Assembly: GCF_006715165.1 (NCBI RefSeq)
Contig: NZ_VFMS01000001.1
Span: 2,232,001-2,296,000 of the forward strand
DNA from: Arthrobacter sp. SLBN-122
GTDB taxonomy: Bacteria > Actinomycetota > Actinomycetes > Actinomycetales > Micrococcaceae
Length of the DNA stretch: 64,000 bases
Reading direction: 5' to 3'
The position numbers and the translations under genes are program-made. Below, piece by piece: positions 26,067 to 36,939 of this stretch; the stretch's first letter is position 1, and each line of letters begins with the position of its first letter. The notes under the pieces are model-generated. The model saw only the letters and a list, made by a program, of their open reading frames with translations. It did no database searches and was not told the DNA's origin.

Positions 26067-26835
26067 TCCGGAACAGTTGAGCCTCCTTGCGCTCTATGAC
26101 GGCTGGGAGGACCCCGCTGGCCGGGAGCACCTGGCGGGCTGCCCCGAGTGTGCCGCAGACTATGCCGCCCTGCGCCGCACCGTTGATGCCGTGAAGACAA
26201 CCCCCGACACCAGCCGCTTGACCGCCCCGGGCCCGCAGGTATGGGCCGGAATCCACCGGGAACTGGGCCTGTCTGAGTCTGTGCGGGAGGACCCGCTGTC
26301 CCCGGGCGCGGCCAAGGGCGCGACCAAGGAAAACCCCGCAGCCCCTGCCGCGGCGCCGGCACCTGCGCACAGGCCGCCGTCGAACGTTGTTCCGCTCCGC
26401 CGGCGGACCTGGTGGCAGCGCCCCGGTACGTGGGTGGCAGCTGCCGCGGCAGCCGTCCTGGTGGTTGTCGGCGCGGTGTTGACGGTGACCCGTCCGCCCC
26501 AGCCCCAGCAGTTGGCCGCTGCCCAGCTGACACCCCTGCCCCAGCACTCCGCCTCAGGATCGGCCAAGGTGGTGACGGCAGGTGACGGGTCCCGCAACCT
26601 TGAAATCAACCTGGACAAGGATGAGGCCAAGGGCTACCAGGAAGTGTGGCTGATCGCCCCGGACCTGTCCCGGCTGGTCAGCCTGGGCATCATGAACTCC
26701 ACGTCCGGAACGTTCCAGGTGCCCGCGGGCCTGGACCTCTCCCAGTACCCGGTGGTGGATGTGTCAGACGAGCCCATGGACGGCAACCCGGCACACTCCA
26801 GCGTGAGCATCGCCAGGGGAACGCTCACGTCCTGA
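26053..26835 (+). CDS. Anti-sigma factor with RskA-type C-terminal domain
   Basis: A 260-residue membrane anti-sigma factor. The N-terminal zinc-binding HxxxCxxC motif is HLAGCPECAADY. A cytoplasmic helical region follows, then one transmembrane helix (WVAAAAAAVLVVVGAVLTV) near residue 125. The extracytoplasmic domain is RskA-like (LEINLDKDEAKGYQEVWLIA and SGTFQVPAGLDLSQYPVVDV). It holds the adjacent sigma factor at the membrane until a signal triggers release. It ends 11 bases inside the convergent membrane-protein gene. Confidence 0.9.
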   Translation: MPHLDPEQLSLLALYDGWEDPAGREHLAGCPECAADYAALRRTVDAVKTTPDTSRLTAPGPQVWAGIHRELGLSESVREDPLSPGAAKGATKENPAAPAAAPAPAHRPPSNVVPLRRRTWWQRPGTWVAAAAAAVLVVVGAVLTVTRPPQPQQLAAAQLTPLPQHSASGSAKVVTAGDGSRNLEINLDKDEAKGYQEVWLIAPDLSRLVSLGIMNSTSGTFQVPAGLDLSQYPVVDVSDEPMDGNPAHSSVSIARGTLTS

Positions 26836-27328
26836 CACGTGCCTGCTTCCGGCGAAGTGCCCGGGTGAGCCTGTTCCACCGGGCAGCAGCGGCGGCGTTA
26901 AGCAGTGCCGCGCCGGCATGCAGATACAGCATCAGGTGCAGCGAGTGGGTGGCCGGGGAAATGGGCGACGACGGCGCGTCCGGAGTGGGCGGCCCGCCAT
27001 GGCCGTGGCCGGGCAACGGGACGGCACTGGCCGTGGCGAAGGCGGCGAAGGCCAGGTGCAGCAGTTGCTGTGCGGAAGCGGCCGCCACCAGGAACGCCCA
27101 GCCGGGAAGCTGCGCCGACGCCGGACGGTCCCGCCCCACGACAACCCGCTCCAGGACCACAGCCGCCAGGCTCAGCAGCGCCGCCAGCGCCGCAACAATG
27201 ACTATTGCGGGCGGCTGGCCCCCGCCCGCAACGTGGGCGGCCAGTCCCGGGAGTGTCGCGAGTGGTCCGGCGAGCCAGGTGGGAGCGCTGATGCGGACAG
27301 GGCGGCCGTCCGGCTGATTGCTTTCCAT
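26825..27328 (-). CDS. Small membrane protein of unknown function
   Basis: A 167-residue membrane protein with about four hydrophobic helices: WLAGPLATLPGLAAHVAGG, AIVIVAALAALLSLAAVVL, WAFLVAAASAQQLLHLAFAA and LHLMLYLHAGAALLNAAAAA. There is a His/Gly/Pro-rich loop (PLPGHGHGGPPTPD). The ATG at 27328 (MESNQPDGRP) is preferred to the frame's first ATG at 27505, which reads an Arg/Cys-rich stretch. It is convergent with the anti-sigma gene with an 11-base overlap. I do not recognise the family. Confidence 0.65.
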   Translation of the reverse strand: MESNQPDGRPVRISAPTWLAGPLATLPGLAAHVAGGGQPPAIVIVAALAALLSLAAVVLERVVVGRDRPASAQLPGWAFLVAAASAQQLLHLAFAAFATASAVPLPGHGHGGPPTPDAPSSPISPATHSLHLMLYLHAGAALLNAAAAARWNRLTRALRRKQARVRT

Positions 27329-27401
27329 CCGTCCGCCCCTCCCGCGCTGCCGGTCTTGGTTCTTCCCTACCCAACCGGACCGGCGTGAACCGTGAACCGC
27401 G

Positions 27402-28361
27402 TCAGCGGCCGAAGTGTGAGCGCGGCGCACCTTCCGGCAGCCGGTCCAGCAGCTCCTCTGCCACCTTGCGCACCTTGATGTTCCGGTGGCTCGACGCCTT
27501 GGCAAGGATGGAGAAGGCTTCCTCGTAGGAGCACCTGTTCTGCGCCATGATCACTCCGCAGGCAACATTGATGGACGTGCGGCTGTCCAGGGCCGAGCGG
27601 AGGTCGGTGGCCAGCGAGCGGGCCGCGTGCAGGTTGATTGCCATTTGCAGACTCTTGGTTGCCAGTGCCGCAAAAGTGCGTGCCTCGGCAATCGCCTGCA
27701 GCGGGAAGGCTTTGGAGTCGTGGGCGAAGAAGGCAAGCGCGGCGGCGGTCTGGCCGGGCTCCTTGCTGCCGTTGCCCTGGTTATCGGCCGGGAGGTCAGT
27801 GTCCAGGCGGAGCCGCACGGCCAGGGCGCTGCCGAACCCGGACAGCTGCAGCTGCGCGGAGTAGTTCTGCCACCGGAAGTCCCCGTTCCGCTGGAGCACT
27901 GCAACAGGGTGCCCGCCGGACATCACGTCCGTAACCGGGCCCTCGGCCATGTCCCGCTCCCAGTCCAGCAGGCGCTCCACTTCAACGGTGGTGCCCGTAA
28001 TGGCAGGCGTCCGTTTGGGCTGGTGGAGCACCAGGCCGCAGCCGACGTCGATCCCGGCCGTGGCGGCCACATGACCGGCTGAAGCAGCCACCAGCAGGTC
28101 AAGGGATTCGGAGAGGGTTTGTGCACCGTTGACCAGGTCCAGCACGAGGGCCGGGTTCCGGGGCGCACCCCGTTCCCGGCCTGTGGGCTCCGGATGCGGC
28201 ACGCGCAGCCTGCGGCCGCCTGCAGGGTGGGGAGGGCCGGCGACGGCTGGGGGAGAGCCCTTGGTCTCGAAGGACTCCTCGTCGCCGGCCCCGCTTGATA
28301 CCCGTGTCCGATGGACCGGGAAACCTGGGTTTACCTGTCGTGCATGCATTGCCAGTCTCAC
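27402..28361 (-). CDS. GAF-like/ANTAR-domain RNA-binding regulator
   Basis: A 319-residue protein. A basic, disordered N-terminus of ~70 residues is followed by a GAF-like sensor region (ALVLDLVNGAQTLSESLDLL to the SALAVRLRLDTDLPAD region). The C-terminal ANTAR domain (LDSRTSINVACGVIMAQNRC then SYEEAFSILAKASSHRNIKV) binds paired hairpins in mRNA and causes antitermination. A second ANTAR protein lies at 50.1 kb, and the two share the GxIMAQNRC core. Start codon choice among ATGs at 28361 and 28349 is uncertain. No target is evident nearby. Confidence 0.82.
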   Translation of the reverse strand: MRLAMHARQVNPGFPVHRTRVSSGAGDEESFETKGSPPAVAGPPHPAGGRRLRVPHPEPTGRERGAPRNPALVLDLVNGAQTLSESLDLLVAASAGHVAATAGIDVGCGLVLHQPKRTPAITGTTVEVERLLDWERDMAEGPVTDVMSGGHPVAVLQRNGDFRWQNYSAQLQLSGFGSALAVRLRLDTDLPADNQGNGSKEPGQTAAALAFFAHDSKAFPLQAIAEARTFAALATKSLQMAINLHAARSLATDLRSALDSRTSINVACGVIMAQNRCSYEEAFSILAKASSHRNIKVRKVAEELLDRLPEGAPRSHFGR

Positions 28362-28624
28362 ACCCCCTAGTGAGCCAAGTACCGCCGAAGCAGAACAGGT
28401 CTTGTCTCTGTGAAAAACCTAATTGCCGTCCAGCCTCCGGCGAATGCGTATCCAGTACCTGTTTTTTCGATTAGGTAGTACTTGGACCGCCGCCTGCGCC
28501 GCCTCTTTGGATTGTTGCCGCAGGTGAGCGCTGCCTGGCATGGCAATCCGGGGGAAGCGGCGGTGTTGTACCGCAGGGGACGAAGACACTTGACTCCGGC
28601 GGCCGGCGCCCCCAACAATGTTTC

Positions 28625-28636
28625 TATAACGTTGTA
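28625..28636. promoter_or_regulatory. LacI-type operator candidate before the arabinofuranosidase gene
   Basis: TATAACGTTGTA is a near-palindrome centred on AACGTT, 23 bases before the GTG of the GH51 gene. It resembles LacI/GalR-family operators with a central CG. A LacI regulator is encoded 2.2 kb downstream. The rest of the ~297-base gap (28362-28658) shows no gene. Confidence 0.45.
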
Positions 28637-28658
28637 AAACCGAGCCGAGGATGTCTAC

Positions 28659-30185
28659 GTGACCCAGCCAGAACCCGCCGCAGCAAAAATCACCCTTGAC
28701 CCGTCGTTCACCGTGGGGCCGGTCCGGCGTCGTACTTTCGGTGCCTTTGTTGAACACCTTGGCCGGTGCGTCTACACCGGGATCTTTGAACCGGACCACC
28801 CGGATGCCGACGGGGACGGCTTCCGCACGGATGTCCTCGAGCTCACCCGTGAACTGGGCGTATCCACCGTCCGGTACCCGGGCGGGAACTTCGTGTCCGG
28901 CTACCGCTGGGAGGACGGCGTAGGCCCCGTGGACCAGCGGCCCGTGCGCCTTGACCTCGCATGGCATTCCACCGATCCCAACACGGTGGGCGTGGACGAG
29001 TTCGCCAAGTGGTCCGCCAAGGCCGGTGTGGAACCCATGATGGCCGTCAACCTGGGCACCCGCGGCGTCCAGGAGGCCCTGGACCTCCTCGAGTACTGCA
29101 ACATCGACGGCGGCACCGCCCTGTCCGGGCAGCGCCGCGCAAACGGTGCAGCGGACGGCTACGGCATCAGGATGTGGTGCCTGGGCAACGAGATGGACGG
29201 CCCCTGGCAGATCGGGCACAAGAACGCCCTGGAATACGGCCGCCTGGCCGCCGACACCGCCAGGGCCATGCGCATGGTGGAACCTGACCTGGAGCTGGTG
29301 GCCTGCGGCAGCTCCGGGCCCACCATGCCCACGTTCGGTGAGTGGGAGCGCGTTGTCCTGGCAGAAACCTACGAGCTGGTGGACCTGATCTCCGCCCACC
29401 AGTATTTCGAGGACTTCGGCGACCTGCAGGAACACCTCGCCGCCGGACACAAAATGGACGCTTTCATCCGGGACCTTGTCAGCCACATCGACCACGTGAA
29501 GTCGGTGAAGAAGTCCACCAAGCAGGTGAACATCTCCTTCGACGAGTGGAACGTCTGGCACATGAGCCGCGACGAATCCAAGGTACCCGCCGGCAAGGAC
29601 TGGCCGGTGGCCCCCGTCCTGCTGGAGGACACCTACACGGTGGCGGACGCAGTGGTGGTGGGGGACCTGCTGGTCACGCTGCTCCGGAACACCGACCGTG
29701 TCCACTCGGCAAGCCTGGCGCAGCTGGTGAACGTCATCGCCCCCATCATGACCGAGCCCGGCGGCCGGGCCTGGAAGCAGACCACCTTCCACCCGTTTGC
29801 CCTGACGTCGCGGCACGCTTCCGGCATCGTCCTGCAGCTGGCCGTCGAATCCCCGCTGGTCAGCGGCGGCAAGACAACAGATGTTGCCGCTCTGTCCGCC
29901 GTCGCCACCTACGACGGGGACAAGGGCGAGGCCGTAGTGTTCGCCGTCAACCGGTCCGCGGAGCAGGCGCTGACGCTGGATGCGGCCGCGGCGGGGCTGG
30001 GTGACGTCCGGCTGGTGGAGGCGGTGACCTATGCCAACAAGGACCCGTACTGGCAGGCCAGCGCCGATGATTCCACCTCGGTCCTGCCAACCGAAAACGG
30101 CTCCGTGAAGGTGGACAGCGGCCGGCTTACCGCCGAACTTCCCGCCGTTTCCTGGTCCATGATCCGGCTGGCCGTGAACAGCTGA
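28659..30185 (+). CDS. Alpha-L-arabinofuranosidase (GH51)
   Basis: A 508-residue intracellular glycosidase of family GH51 that removes terminal alpha-L-arabinofuranosyl residues from arabino-oligosaccharides. The N-terminal barrel starts with TVGPVRRRTFGAFVEHLGRC. The acid/base Glu is near residue 178 in CLGNEMDG and the nucleophile Glu near residue 296 in SFDEWNVWH. The C-terminal beta domain ends with TAELPAVSWSMIRL. No signal peptide is present. The start is GTG at 28659, preceded by CGAGGA. A LacI-type operator candidate lies immediately upstream, implying sugar-regulated expression. Confidence 0.93.
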   Translation: MTQPEPAAAKITLDPSFTVGPVRRRTFGAFVEHLGRCVYTGIFEPDHPDADGDGFRTDVLELTRELGVSTVRYPGGNFVSGYRWEDGVGPVDQRPVRLDLAWHSTDPNTVGVDEFAKWSAKAGVEPMMAVNLGTRGVQEALDLLEYCNIDGGTALSGQRRANGAADGYGIRMWCLGNEMDGPWQIGHKNALEYGRLAADTARAMRMVEPDLELVACGSSGPTMPTFGEWERVVLAETYELVDLISAHQYFEDFGDLQEHLAAGHKMDAFIRDLVSHIDHVKSVKKSTKQVNISFDEWNVWHMSRDESKVPAGKDWPVAPVLLEDTYTVADAVVVGDLLVTLLRNTDRVHSASLAQLVNVIAPIMTEPGGRAWKQTTFHPFALTSRHASGIVLQLAVESPLVSGGKTTDVAALSAVATYDGDKGEAVVFAVNRSAEQALTLDAAAAGLGDVRLVEAVTYANKDPYWQASADDSTSVLPTENGSVKVDSGRLTAELPAVSWSMIRLAVNS

Positions 30186-30244
30186 CGCACCGGGGCAGCA
30201 GGGCTGGGGCATCCTTATGACGACGGCGGCCCGCAGGTGGGAGG

Positions 30245-30832
30245 ATGGACGGCATGGAACTGCACATCACGGGCGATCCCGCCGCGGACAAGTTGTTGAG
30301 TGAGGACGACTTCGCCCTGCTGACCGGCATGCTGCTGGACCAGCAGGTGACGATGGAATCAGCCTTCGCCGGTCCCGAGAAGATCCGCAGCCGGGTGGGG
30401 TCGCTGAAGCCGGAGGCCATTGCCGCCCAGGACCCCCAGGCGTTCGTGGAGATGTTCAAGGAACGGCCCGCCGTCCACCGTTTCCCGGGTTCCATGGCCG
30501 CCCGTGTCCAGGCGCTGGCCGAGGCCGTCCAAAACGAGTGGGACGGCGACGCTGCCGCCATCTGGACCAAAGGCTCCCCGGACGGCGCCGAGGTGCTGCG
30601 CCGGCTCAAGGCCCTGCCCGGATTCGGTGAGCAGAAGGCGAAGATCTTCCTGGCCCTCCTGGGCAAGCAGCGTGGCCTCCAGGCGCCCGGATGGCGTGAA
30701 GCCGCCGGCCACTACGGCGACGACGGAAGCTATCTTTCGGTGGCAGACATCGTTGATCCGGAATCCCTGGCAAAGGTGCGTGCCAGCAAGCAGGCTGCCA
30801 AAGCGGCGGCGAAAGCAGGAAAAGAACGTTAA
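30245..30832 (+). CDS. HhH-GPD-family base excision repair protein
   Basis: A 195-residue DNA-glycosylase-like protein. The helix-hairpin-helix is within LKALPGFGEQKAKIFLALLG near residue 125, and an N-terminal helical domain contains DDFALLTGMLLDQQVTMESA. It belongs to the actinobacterial HhH-GPD group whose lesion specificity is unclear. A C-terminal Lys/Ala tail may bind DNA non-specifically. The ATG at 30245 is taken; a second at 30254 is also possible. Its TAA stop overlaps the ATG of the following LacI regulator by one base. Confidence 0.85.
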   Translation: MDGMELHITGDPAADKLLSEDDFALLTGMLLDQQVTMESAFAGPEKIRSRVGSLKPEAIAAQDPQAFVEMFKERPAVHRFPGSMAARVQALAEAVQNEWDGDAAAIWTKGSPDGAEVLRRLKALPGFGEQKAKIFLALLGKQRGLQAPGWREAAGHYGDDGSYLSVADIVDPESLAKVRASKQAAKAAAKAGKER

Positions 30833-31836
30833 TGGCAGTCACCATGAACGACGTCGCGCGGGCGGCGGGCGTTTCCCTCAAGACCGTTTCCAATGTCCTG
30901 AACGACTACGAATTCATCCGGCCGGCCACCAAGCAGCGTGTGCAGGACGCCATTGCGGAGCTGGGCTACGAGGCAAACCTCACTGCCCGCAGCCTCCGCT
31001 CCGGCAAGACCTCCATGCTGGGGCTGGTCCTGTCCGATCTCTCCGCCCCGTACTACGCTGAGCTCGCCTCCAAACTGATGAAGGCCGCCTCCCGCCACGG
31101 CTACCGTGTACTGGTGGAGCAGTCCGATGCCGACGCGGCCGTTGAACTTGGCGCCCTGCAGGGGACGTTCCGGCAGCTCACGGACGGGCTGCTGTTCACG
31201 CCGCTGGTGGTGGACGCCGAGGCCATTGCCGCGCGGGCCGGCACCAAGCCGCTGGTGATGCTCGGCGAGCACATCATGGATCCCCGCTTTGACCTGGTGA
31301 CCATGAAGAACGAGGAAGCCGCGGCTGCGCTCACGGCGCACCTGCTGGCCGCCGGCCGCCGTCGTATCGCCGTCATCGGAGCCAATGCCGGGGAATCCGC
31401 CGGCAGCGCGGGCCTGCGCCTGAACGGGTACCGGAAGGCGCTGGGGGAGGCGGGCATCCCATTCGACCCTGCGCTCGTGGCGCCTGCCGAGTGGCGCCGC
31501 GACACCGGTGCCGCCGCGGTGGCCGGGCTCCTGGATTCAGGCGTGGATTTCGACGCCGTCTTCGGGCTCAATGACGTACTGGCCCTCGGCGCCCTGCACG
31601 AACTCCTGATCCGCGGTGTCAAGGTGCCGCAGGATGTGGCTGTGGCCGGCTTTGACGACATCGATGAAGCGCGGTTCGCGTCCCCGTCCCTGACCACCGT
31701 CTCGCCGGGAATGAACGAGATCGCCGAACGCTCGACCGGCCTGCTGCTGGACCGGATTGCCGGCCGTGAAACATCCGGTGCGGGCGTGCACGTGGAGGCC
31801 GGATTCGAGCTGAAGATCCGGGAATCGGCGCCCTAG
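30832..31836 (+). CDS. LacI-family transcriptional regulator
   Basis: A 334-residue LacI-type regulator. The helix-turn-helix is MNDVARAAGVSLKTVSNVLN and the hinge follows in FIRPATKQRVQDAIAELGYE. The effector domain is typical (SMLGLVLSDLSAPYYAELAS; VAVAGFDDIDEARFASPSLT). It starts within the stop of the HhH-GPD gene, so translation is coupled although the functions look unrelated. Closest sugar gene is the GH51 arabinofuranosidase upstream, which has a LacI-type operator candidate; that pairing is inference. Confidence 0.9.
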   Translation: MAVTMNDVARAAGVSLKTVSNVLNDYEFIRPATKQRVQDAIAELGYEANLTARSLRSGKTSMLGLVLSDLSAPYYAELASKLMKAASRHGYRVLVEQSDADAAVELGALQGTFRQLTDGLLFTPLVVDAEAIAARAGTKPLVMLGEHIMDPRFDLVTMKNEEAAAALTAHLLAAGRRRIAVIGANAGESAGSAGLRLNGYRKALGEAGIPFDPALVAPAEWRRDTGAAAVAGLLDSGVDFDAVFGLNDVLALGALHELLIRGVKVPQDVAVAGFDDIDEARFASPSLTTVSPGMNEIAERSTGLLLDRIAGRETSGAGVHVEAGFELKIRESAP

Positions 31837-31914
31837 ATTCTGCGTATGCAGTTTTGGCTGTGCCGCCTGAGGGTACAGAACTGGCACCGGTTCACGAGAC
31901 GGAAAGGTGCACCC

Positions 31915-32466
31915 ATGATTGCCCTCCTGGTCATCGACATGCAGAACGCGTTCTTCGAAACCCCCGAGCTGGCAGCCCAGCAGGAGCGGGTGGTCAGCGA
32001 ATGCAACCGCCTGCTGGAAGGGTTCAAGGCTGCCGGACACAAGTCGCTGCTGGTAGGCACCGAACACGAGCGGGACAAATCCACCTGGACCCTCAGCATG
32101 CTTGATGACGACCAGGGGTTCATCTTCCGCGGCAGCGGGCAGGCCCAGTCGGTGCCGGGGCTCATCACCGAGGACCTGCCCCAGCTGAACAAGACCAGGG
32201 ACAGCGCGTTTGTGGGCACCAACCTGCTGGCCCGTCTGCGGAACTGGGGAGCCGGCGAGGTGGTGCTCGCCGGTGTTTCCACCCACAACTGCATCGCCCA
32301 GACTGCCGCTGACGCCTTCGCGCACAACATCCGGGTGACGTATGCCAAGGACGCTATGGCCTCCGAAGACGACCAGGACGCCGCCGATATGCTCCGCATC
32401 CTCTCCACCACCTACCGCCAGCCAGTCCAGTCCAGCGGGGAGATCCTCGGCCGGTTGAATCAGTGA
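31915..32466 (+). CDS. Isochorismatase-family cysteine hydrolase
   Basis: A 183-residue hydrolase of the isochorismatase/nicotinamidase fold. The catalytic Asp is in [13 protein letters not shown]. The nucleophile Cys is in [20 protein letters not shown], and the conserved Lys is expected in the central stretch ([15 protein letters not shown]). The ATG at 31915 has GGAAAGG upstream; the frame extends to 31846 without homology. The substrate cannot be predicted (amidase or hydrolase acting on small C-N bonds). It lies 98 bases before the urease operon, so a role in supplying urea or ammonia is possible but unproven. Confidence 0.85.
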   Translation: MIALLVIDMQNAFFETPELAAQQERVVSECNRLLEGFKAAGHKSLLVGTEHERDKSTWTLSMLDDDQGFIFRGSGQAQSVPGLITEDLPQLNKTRDSAFVGTNLLARLRNWGAGEVVLAGVSTHNCIAQTAADAFAHNIRVTYAKDAMASEDDQDAADMLRILSTTYRQPVQSSGEILGRLNQ

Positions 32467-32563
32467 GGCCTGCTGGATAGAGCGGCCTGATGCTGCTGAA
32501 ACCTGGTGGAAACGTGCCGGGTTTACGCTGGACCCCACGCCGTTGGCCGTCGAAGGGAAGTCC

Positions 32564-32866
32564 ATGCATCTGATGCCGCGTGAGCAGGAAAAGCTCATGA
32601 TCGTGGTGGCCGCGGACCTGGCCCGGCGCCGGCAGTCACGCGGCCTGAAACTCAATTACCCCGAGGCCGTGGCCATCATCAGCTACGAACTGATCGAGGG
32701 TGCCCGGGACGGCAGGACCGTTGCCGAGCTCATGGGCTACGGCACCACCCTCCTCACCCGCGGGGACGTCATGGAGGGTGTGCCCGAGATGATCCACGAC
32801 GTGCAGATCGAGGCCACTTTCCCCGACGGCACCAAGCTGGTCACCGTCCACAACCCCATCCGCTGA
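32564..32866 (+). CDS. ureA: Urease gamma subunit
   Basis: A 100-residue urease structural subunit ([56 protein letters not shown]). Length and sequence are standard. The ATG at 32564 follows GAAGGGAAG; the frame's first ATG at 32543 is rejected because the family begins here. It is the first gene of ureABC-EFGD followed by a nickel permease. Urease hydrolyses urea to ammonia and carbamate in the cytoplasm. Confidence 0.97.
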   Translation: MHLMPREQEKLMIVVAADLARRRQSRGLKLNYPEAVAIISYELIEGARDGRTVAELMGYGTTLLTRGDVMEGVPEMIHDVQIEATFPDGTKLVTVHNPIR

Positions 32867-32877
32867 GGAGAACCGCA

Positions 32878-33227
32878 ATGATTCCAGGCGAGTACGTTCT
32901 CCGGCCGGAACCCGTGACTGCGAACGCGGGCAGGGAGGCAATCGAGGTTGCTGTCATCAACACCGGCGACCGGCCCGTGCAGGTGGGTTCCCACTTCCAC
33001 TTCGCGGAGGCCAACGCCGCCCTGTCCTTCGACCGGGACGCCGCCTACGGCCGGCGCCTGGACATTCCCGCTGGGACGGCTGCCCGTTTTGAACCGGGGG
33101 ATTCGCGGAGCGTGCGGCTGATTGAGCTGGCCGGGCGCCGCGAGGTGTTCGGGCTCAGCAACGCCGTCAATGGAAGGCTCGACGGCGTCGCCCGCCCGGG
33201 CGGGCCCTTAACGGAAGGGGACGGCCA

Positions 33228-33231
<4 letters not shown>
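32878..33231 (+). CDS. ureB: Urease beta subunit
   Basis: A 117-residue urease beta subunit with the conserved [20 protein letters not shown] start and the [20 protein letters not shown] stretch. The ATG at 32878 follows GAGGAG by six bases. Its TGA overlaps the GTG of ureC (GTGA). The protein forms the (abc)3 complex with UreA and UreC. Confidence 0.97.
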
Positions 33232-34973
<1,742 letters not shown>

Positions 34974-35002
34974 ACCTTCACTACCCAACTCGGGAGCCCC
35001 AC

Positions 35003-35482
35003 GTGATCATCGACAAAGTCCTCGGCAACCTGCACGACCTGCCGGACCCTGAAACCTACGCCGGGCTCCACCGGGAAAAAGTGGTGCTCCCCAGCGCCTC
35101 CCTGGTCAAACGCATCCAGCGCGCCACCACGGACCACGGCAAGGAAATCGGCATCCGCCTCCCCGCCGGGTCCGGAGACCTCCGCGACGGCGACATCCTC
35201 CACGTGGCAGAGACCAACATGATCGTCGTCTCCGTCCTGCCCACCGACGTCCTGGTCATCGCGCCCCGCACCATCCACGAAATGGGCGTCACCGCGCACT
35301 CCCTCGGCAACCGGCACCTCCAGGCACAATTCTTCGATGCCACGAGCGAATACCAAGCCGAAGTCATGGTGTGTGCCTACGACCACACCGTCGAGGACTA
35401 CCTCCGCCACAACTCAGTGCCGTACACCCGTCAGGAACGCGTCCTCCCTGTACCTTTCCGCCATGCTGAGCACTCACACTGA
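35003..35482 (+). CDS. ureE: Urease accessory protein UreE (nickel metallochaperone)
   Basis: A 159-residue UreE. The N-terminal peptide-binding-like domain (MIIDKVLGNLHDLPDPETYA) is followed by the metal-binding domain containing EMGVTAHSLGNRHLQAQFFD, the conserved GNRH motif. The C-terminus ends FRHAEHSH with several His, a modest His-rich tail. The start is GTG at 35003 with GGGAG upstream; longer frames from upstream shadow coding in ureC are rejected. It delivers Ni2+ to the urease maturation complex. A palindromic element occupies the following 144-base gap before ureF. Confidence 0.93.
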   Translation: MIIDKVLGNLHDLPDPETYAGLHREKVVLPSASLVKRIQRATTDHGKEIGIRLPAGSGDLRDGDILHVAETNMIVVSVLPTDVLVIAPRTIHEMGVTAHSLGNRHLQAQFFDATSEYQAEVMVCAYDHTVEDYLRHNSVPYTRQERVLPVPFRHAEHSH

Positions 35483-35527
35483 CTCTCACGCGCTGCGCGC
35501 TTCCTCGGTTGCGTCAGCTTGGGACGC

Positions 35528-35593
35528 CGCGAGGGATATGGGGCCGTGCCCGCTTCGCGGTGCCCGCCACGCCGCGGCCCCATATCCCTCGCG
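35528..35593. repeat. Palindromic element, copy 1 (ureE-ureF gap)
   Basis: Perfect 19-base arms, 35528-35546 and 35575-35593, around a 28-base loop that itself contains CCGC-TTC-GCGG. The inner 42 bases (35540-35581, from GGGGCCGTGCCCG to GCGGCCCC) recur at 36982-37023 with one difference (G at 35566 versus A at 37008). The outer arm bases (CGCGAGGGATAT and complement) are not shared with copy 2 but are inverted on either side of the core. Confidence 0.9.
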
Positions 35594-35626
35594 TCGCTCG
35601 GGTTTAGCACCTTTGGGAGGCGATTA

Positions 35627-36295
35627 GTGAGCGGTTACCAGCTTGCTCTTCAGCAGCTCACTGACTCTGCTTTGCCTACCGGGGCTTTTGCCCACTCTCT
35701 TGGGTTCGAGACTTATCTCGATCGGGGGCTCGTTTTTGATGAAGAGTCATTCGGAACCTGGCTCTCCGCTTTCATCTCTCAGTCGCTGACTTACTCGGAT
35801 GGGTTGGCCATTCAGCTCTTCTATGAAGGAGTTGATCTGGGGGAGTTGGATGCTCTCCTGTCAGCTTCTCTTTTGCCGCGGCAGGTTCGGGAGGCCAGCC
35901 TCAAGATGGGGTCCCGGCTGCTGGAGATCGGGGGCGTGGTGTTTCCCTCGCCGGAGCTGGAACTGTACCAGGACTCGGTGCGTGATGGCCGGGCCGCCGG
36001 GCACCAGCCGCTGGCGTTCGCCGTCGTCGCCAGCTCCCTGGGCGTGCCCCAGCAGGAGGCGCTCGCCGCCTACCTTTTCGCCACCGTCACCACCCTGACG
36101 CAGAACGCCGTCCGCGCCATCCCCCTGGGCCAGAACGCCGGGCAGCGGGTGCTGCGGAAAGCGCACGACGACGTCGCTGCCGCCCTCGAAGTGATCGCCC
36201 GCCTCACGCCGGACGACCTTGGCGCCGTCAGCCCCGGACTCGAAATTTCACAAATGCGGCACGAACGCCAACGTGCCCGGATGTTCATGAGCTGA
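35627..36295 (+). CDS. ureF: Urease accessory protein UreF
   Basis: A 222-residue helical UreF. Signatures include [20 protein letters not shown] followed by [11 protein letters not shown], and the C-terminal [17 protein letters not shown]. The GTG at 35627 has GGGAGG upstream and matches where the family starts; the frame to 35519 reads through the palindrome. UreF with UreD and UreG forms the GTP-dependent apo-urease activation complex. The first ~90 codons are oddly A/T-ending (about 25 of the first 60), unlike the rest of the gene and its neighbours. Confidence 0.92.
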   Translation: MSGYQLALQQLTDSALPTGAFAHSLGFETYLDRGLVFDEESFGTWLSAFISQSLTYSDGLAIQLFYEGVDLGELDALLSASLLPRQVREASLKMGSRLLEIGGVVFPSPELELYQDSVRDGRAAGHQPLAFAVVASSLGVPQQEALAAYLFATVTTLTQNAVRAIPLGQNAGQRVLRKAHDDVAAALEVIARLTPDDLGAVSPGLEISQMRHERQRARMFMS

Positions 36296-36321
36296 CCGCT
36301 TTTTATCTCAAGGAGGAAACC

Positions 36322-36939
36322 ATGACTGAACCCATCAAGATCGGCATCGGCGGACCCGTCGGTGCCGGCAAAACCCAGCTCGTGGAGCGGGTCACCCGGC
36401 ACATGAGCGGCGACATCTCCATGGCCGCCATCACCAATGACATCTACACCATCGAGGACGCCAAAATCCTCGCCGCCAACGGCATCCTCCCCGTGGACCG
36501 GATCATCGGCGTCGAAACCGGCGGCTGCCCCCACACCGCCATCCGCGAAGACACATCCATGAACACCGCCGCCATCGAGGAACTCAAAACCCGCCACCCC
36601 GACCTGCAGGTCATCTTCGTCGAATCCGGCGGCGACAACCTCTCCGCCACCTTCAGCCCCGAACTCGTCGACTTCTCCATCTACATCATCGACGTGGCCC
36701 AAGGCGAGAAGATCCCGCGCAAAGCAGGCCAGGGCATGATCAAGTCCGACCTCTTCATCATCAACAAAACCGACCTCGCACCCCACGTCGGGGCGGATTT
36801 ATCAGTCATGGAACGGGACTCCCGCGAGTTCCGCGGCACTAAGCCGTTTTGCTTCACCAACCTCAAAACTGACGAAGGACTGGATAAAGTCATCGATTGG
36901 ATCCGCCGCGACGTCCTGATGCTTGATTTGGCCTCATGA
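36322..36939 (+). CDS. ureG: Urease accessory protein UreG (GTPase)
   Basis: A 205-residue SIMIBI-class GTPase. The P-loop is [15 protein letters not shown]. Other motifs are [20 protein letters not shown] (metal-binding CPH), [17 protein letters not shown] and [16 protein letters not shown] with the NKTD guanine-specificity motif. The ATG at 36322 follows AAGGAGG. It powers nickel insertion into urease. Its stop overlaps the ureD start (ATGA). Codons are strongly G/C-ending, in contrast to the starts of ureF and ureD. Confidence 0.97.
   Translation: MTEPIKIGIGGPVGAGKTQLVERVTRHMSGDISMAAITNDIYTIEDAKILAANGILPVDRIIGVETGGCPHTAIREDTSMNTAAIEELKTRHPDLQVIFVESGGDNLSATFSPELVDFSIYIIDVAQGEKIPRKAGQGMIKSDLFIINKTDLAPHVGADLSVMERDSREFRGTKPFCFTNLKTDEGLDKVIDWIRRDVLMLDLAS

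Noticed and set aside
35519..35626. Longer UreF start reading through palindromic element copy 1
   Set aside because: UreF similarity begins at the GTG at 35627, which has its own GGGAGG site.
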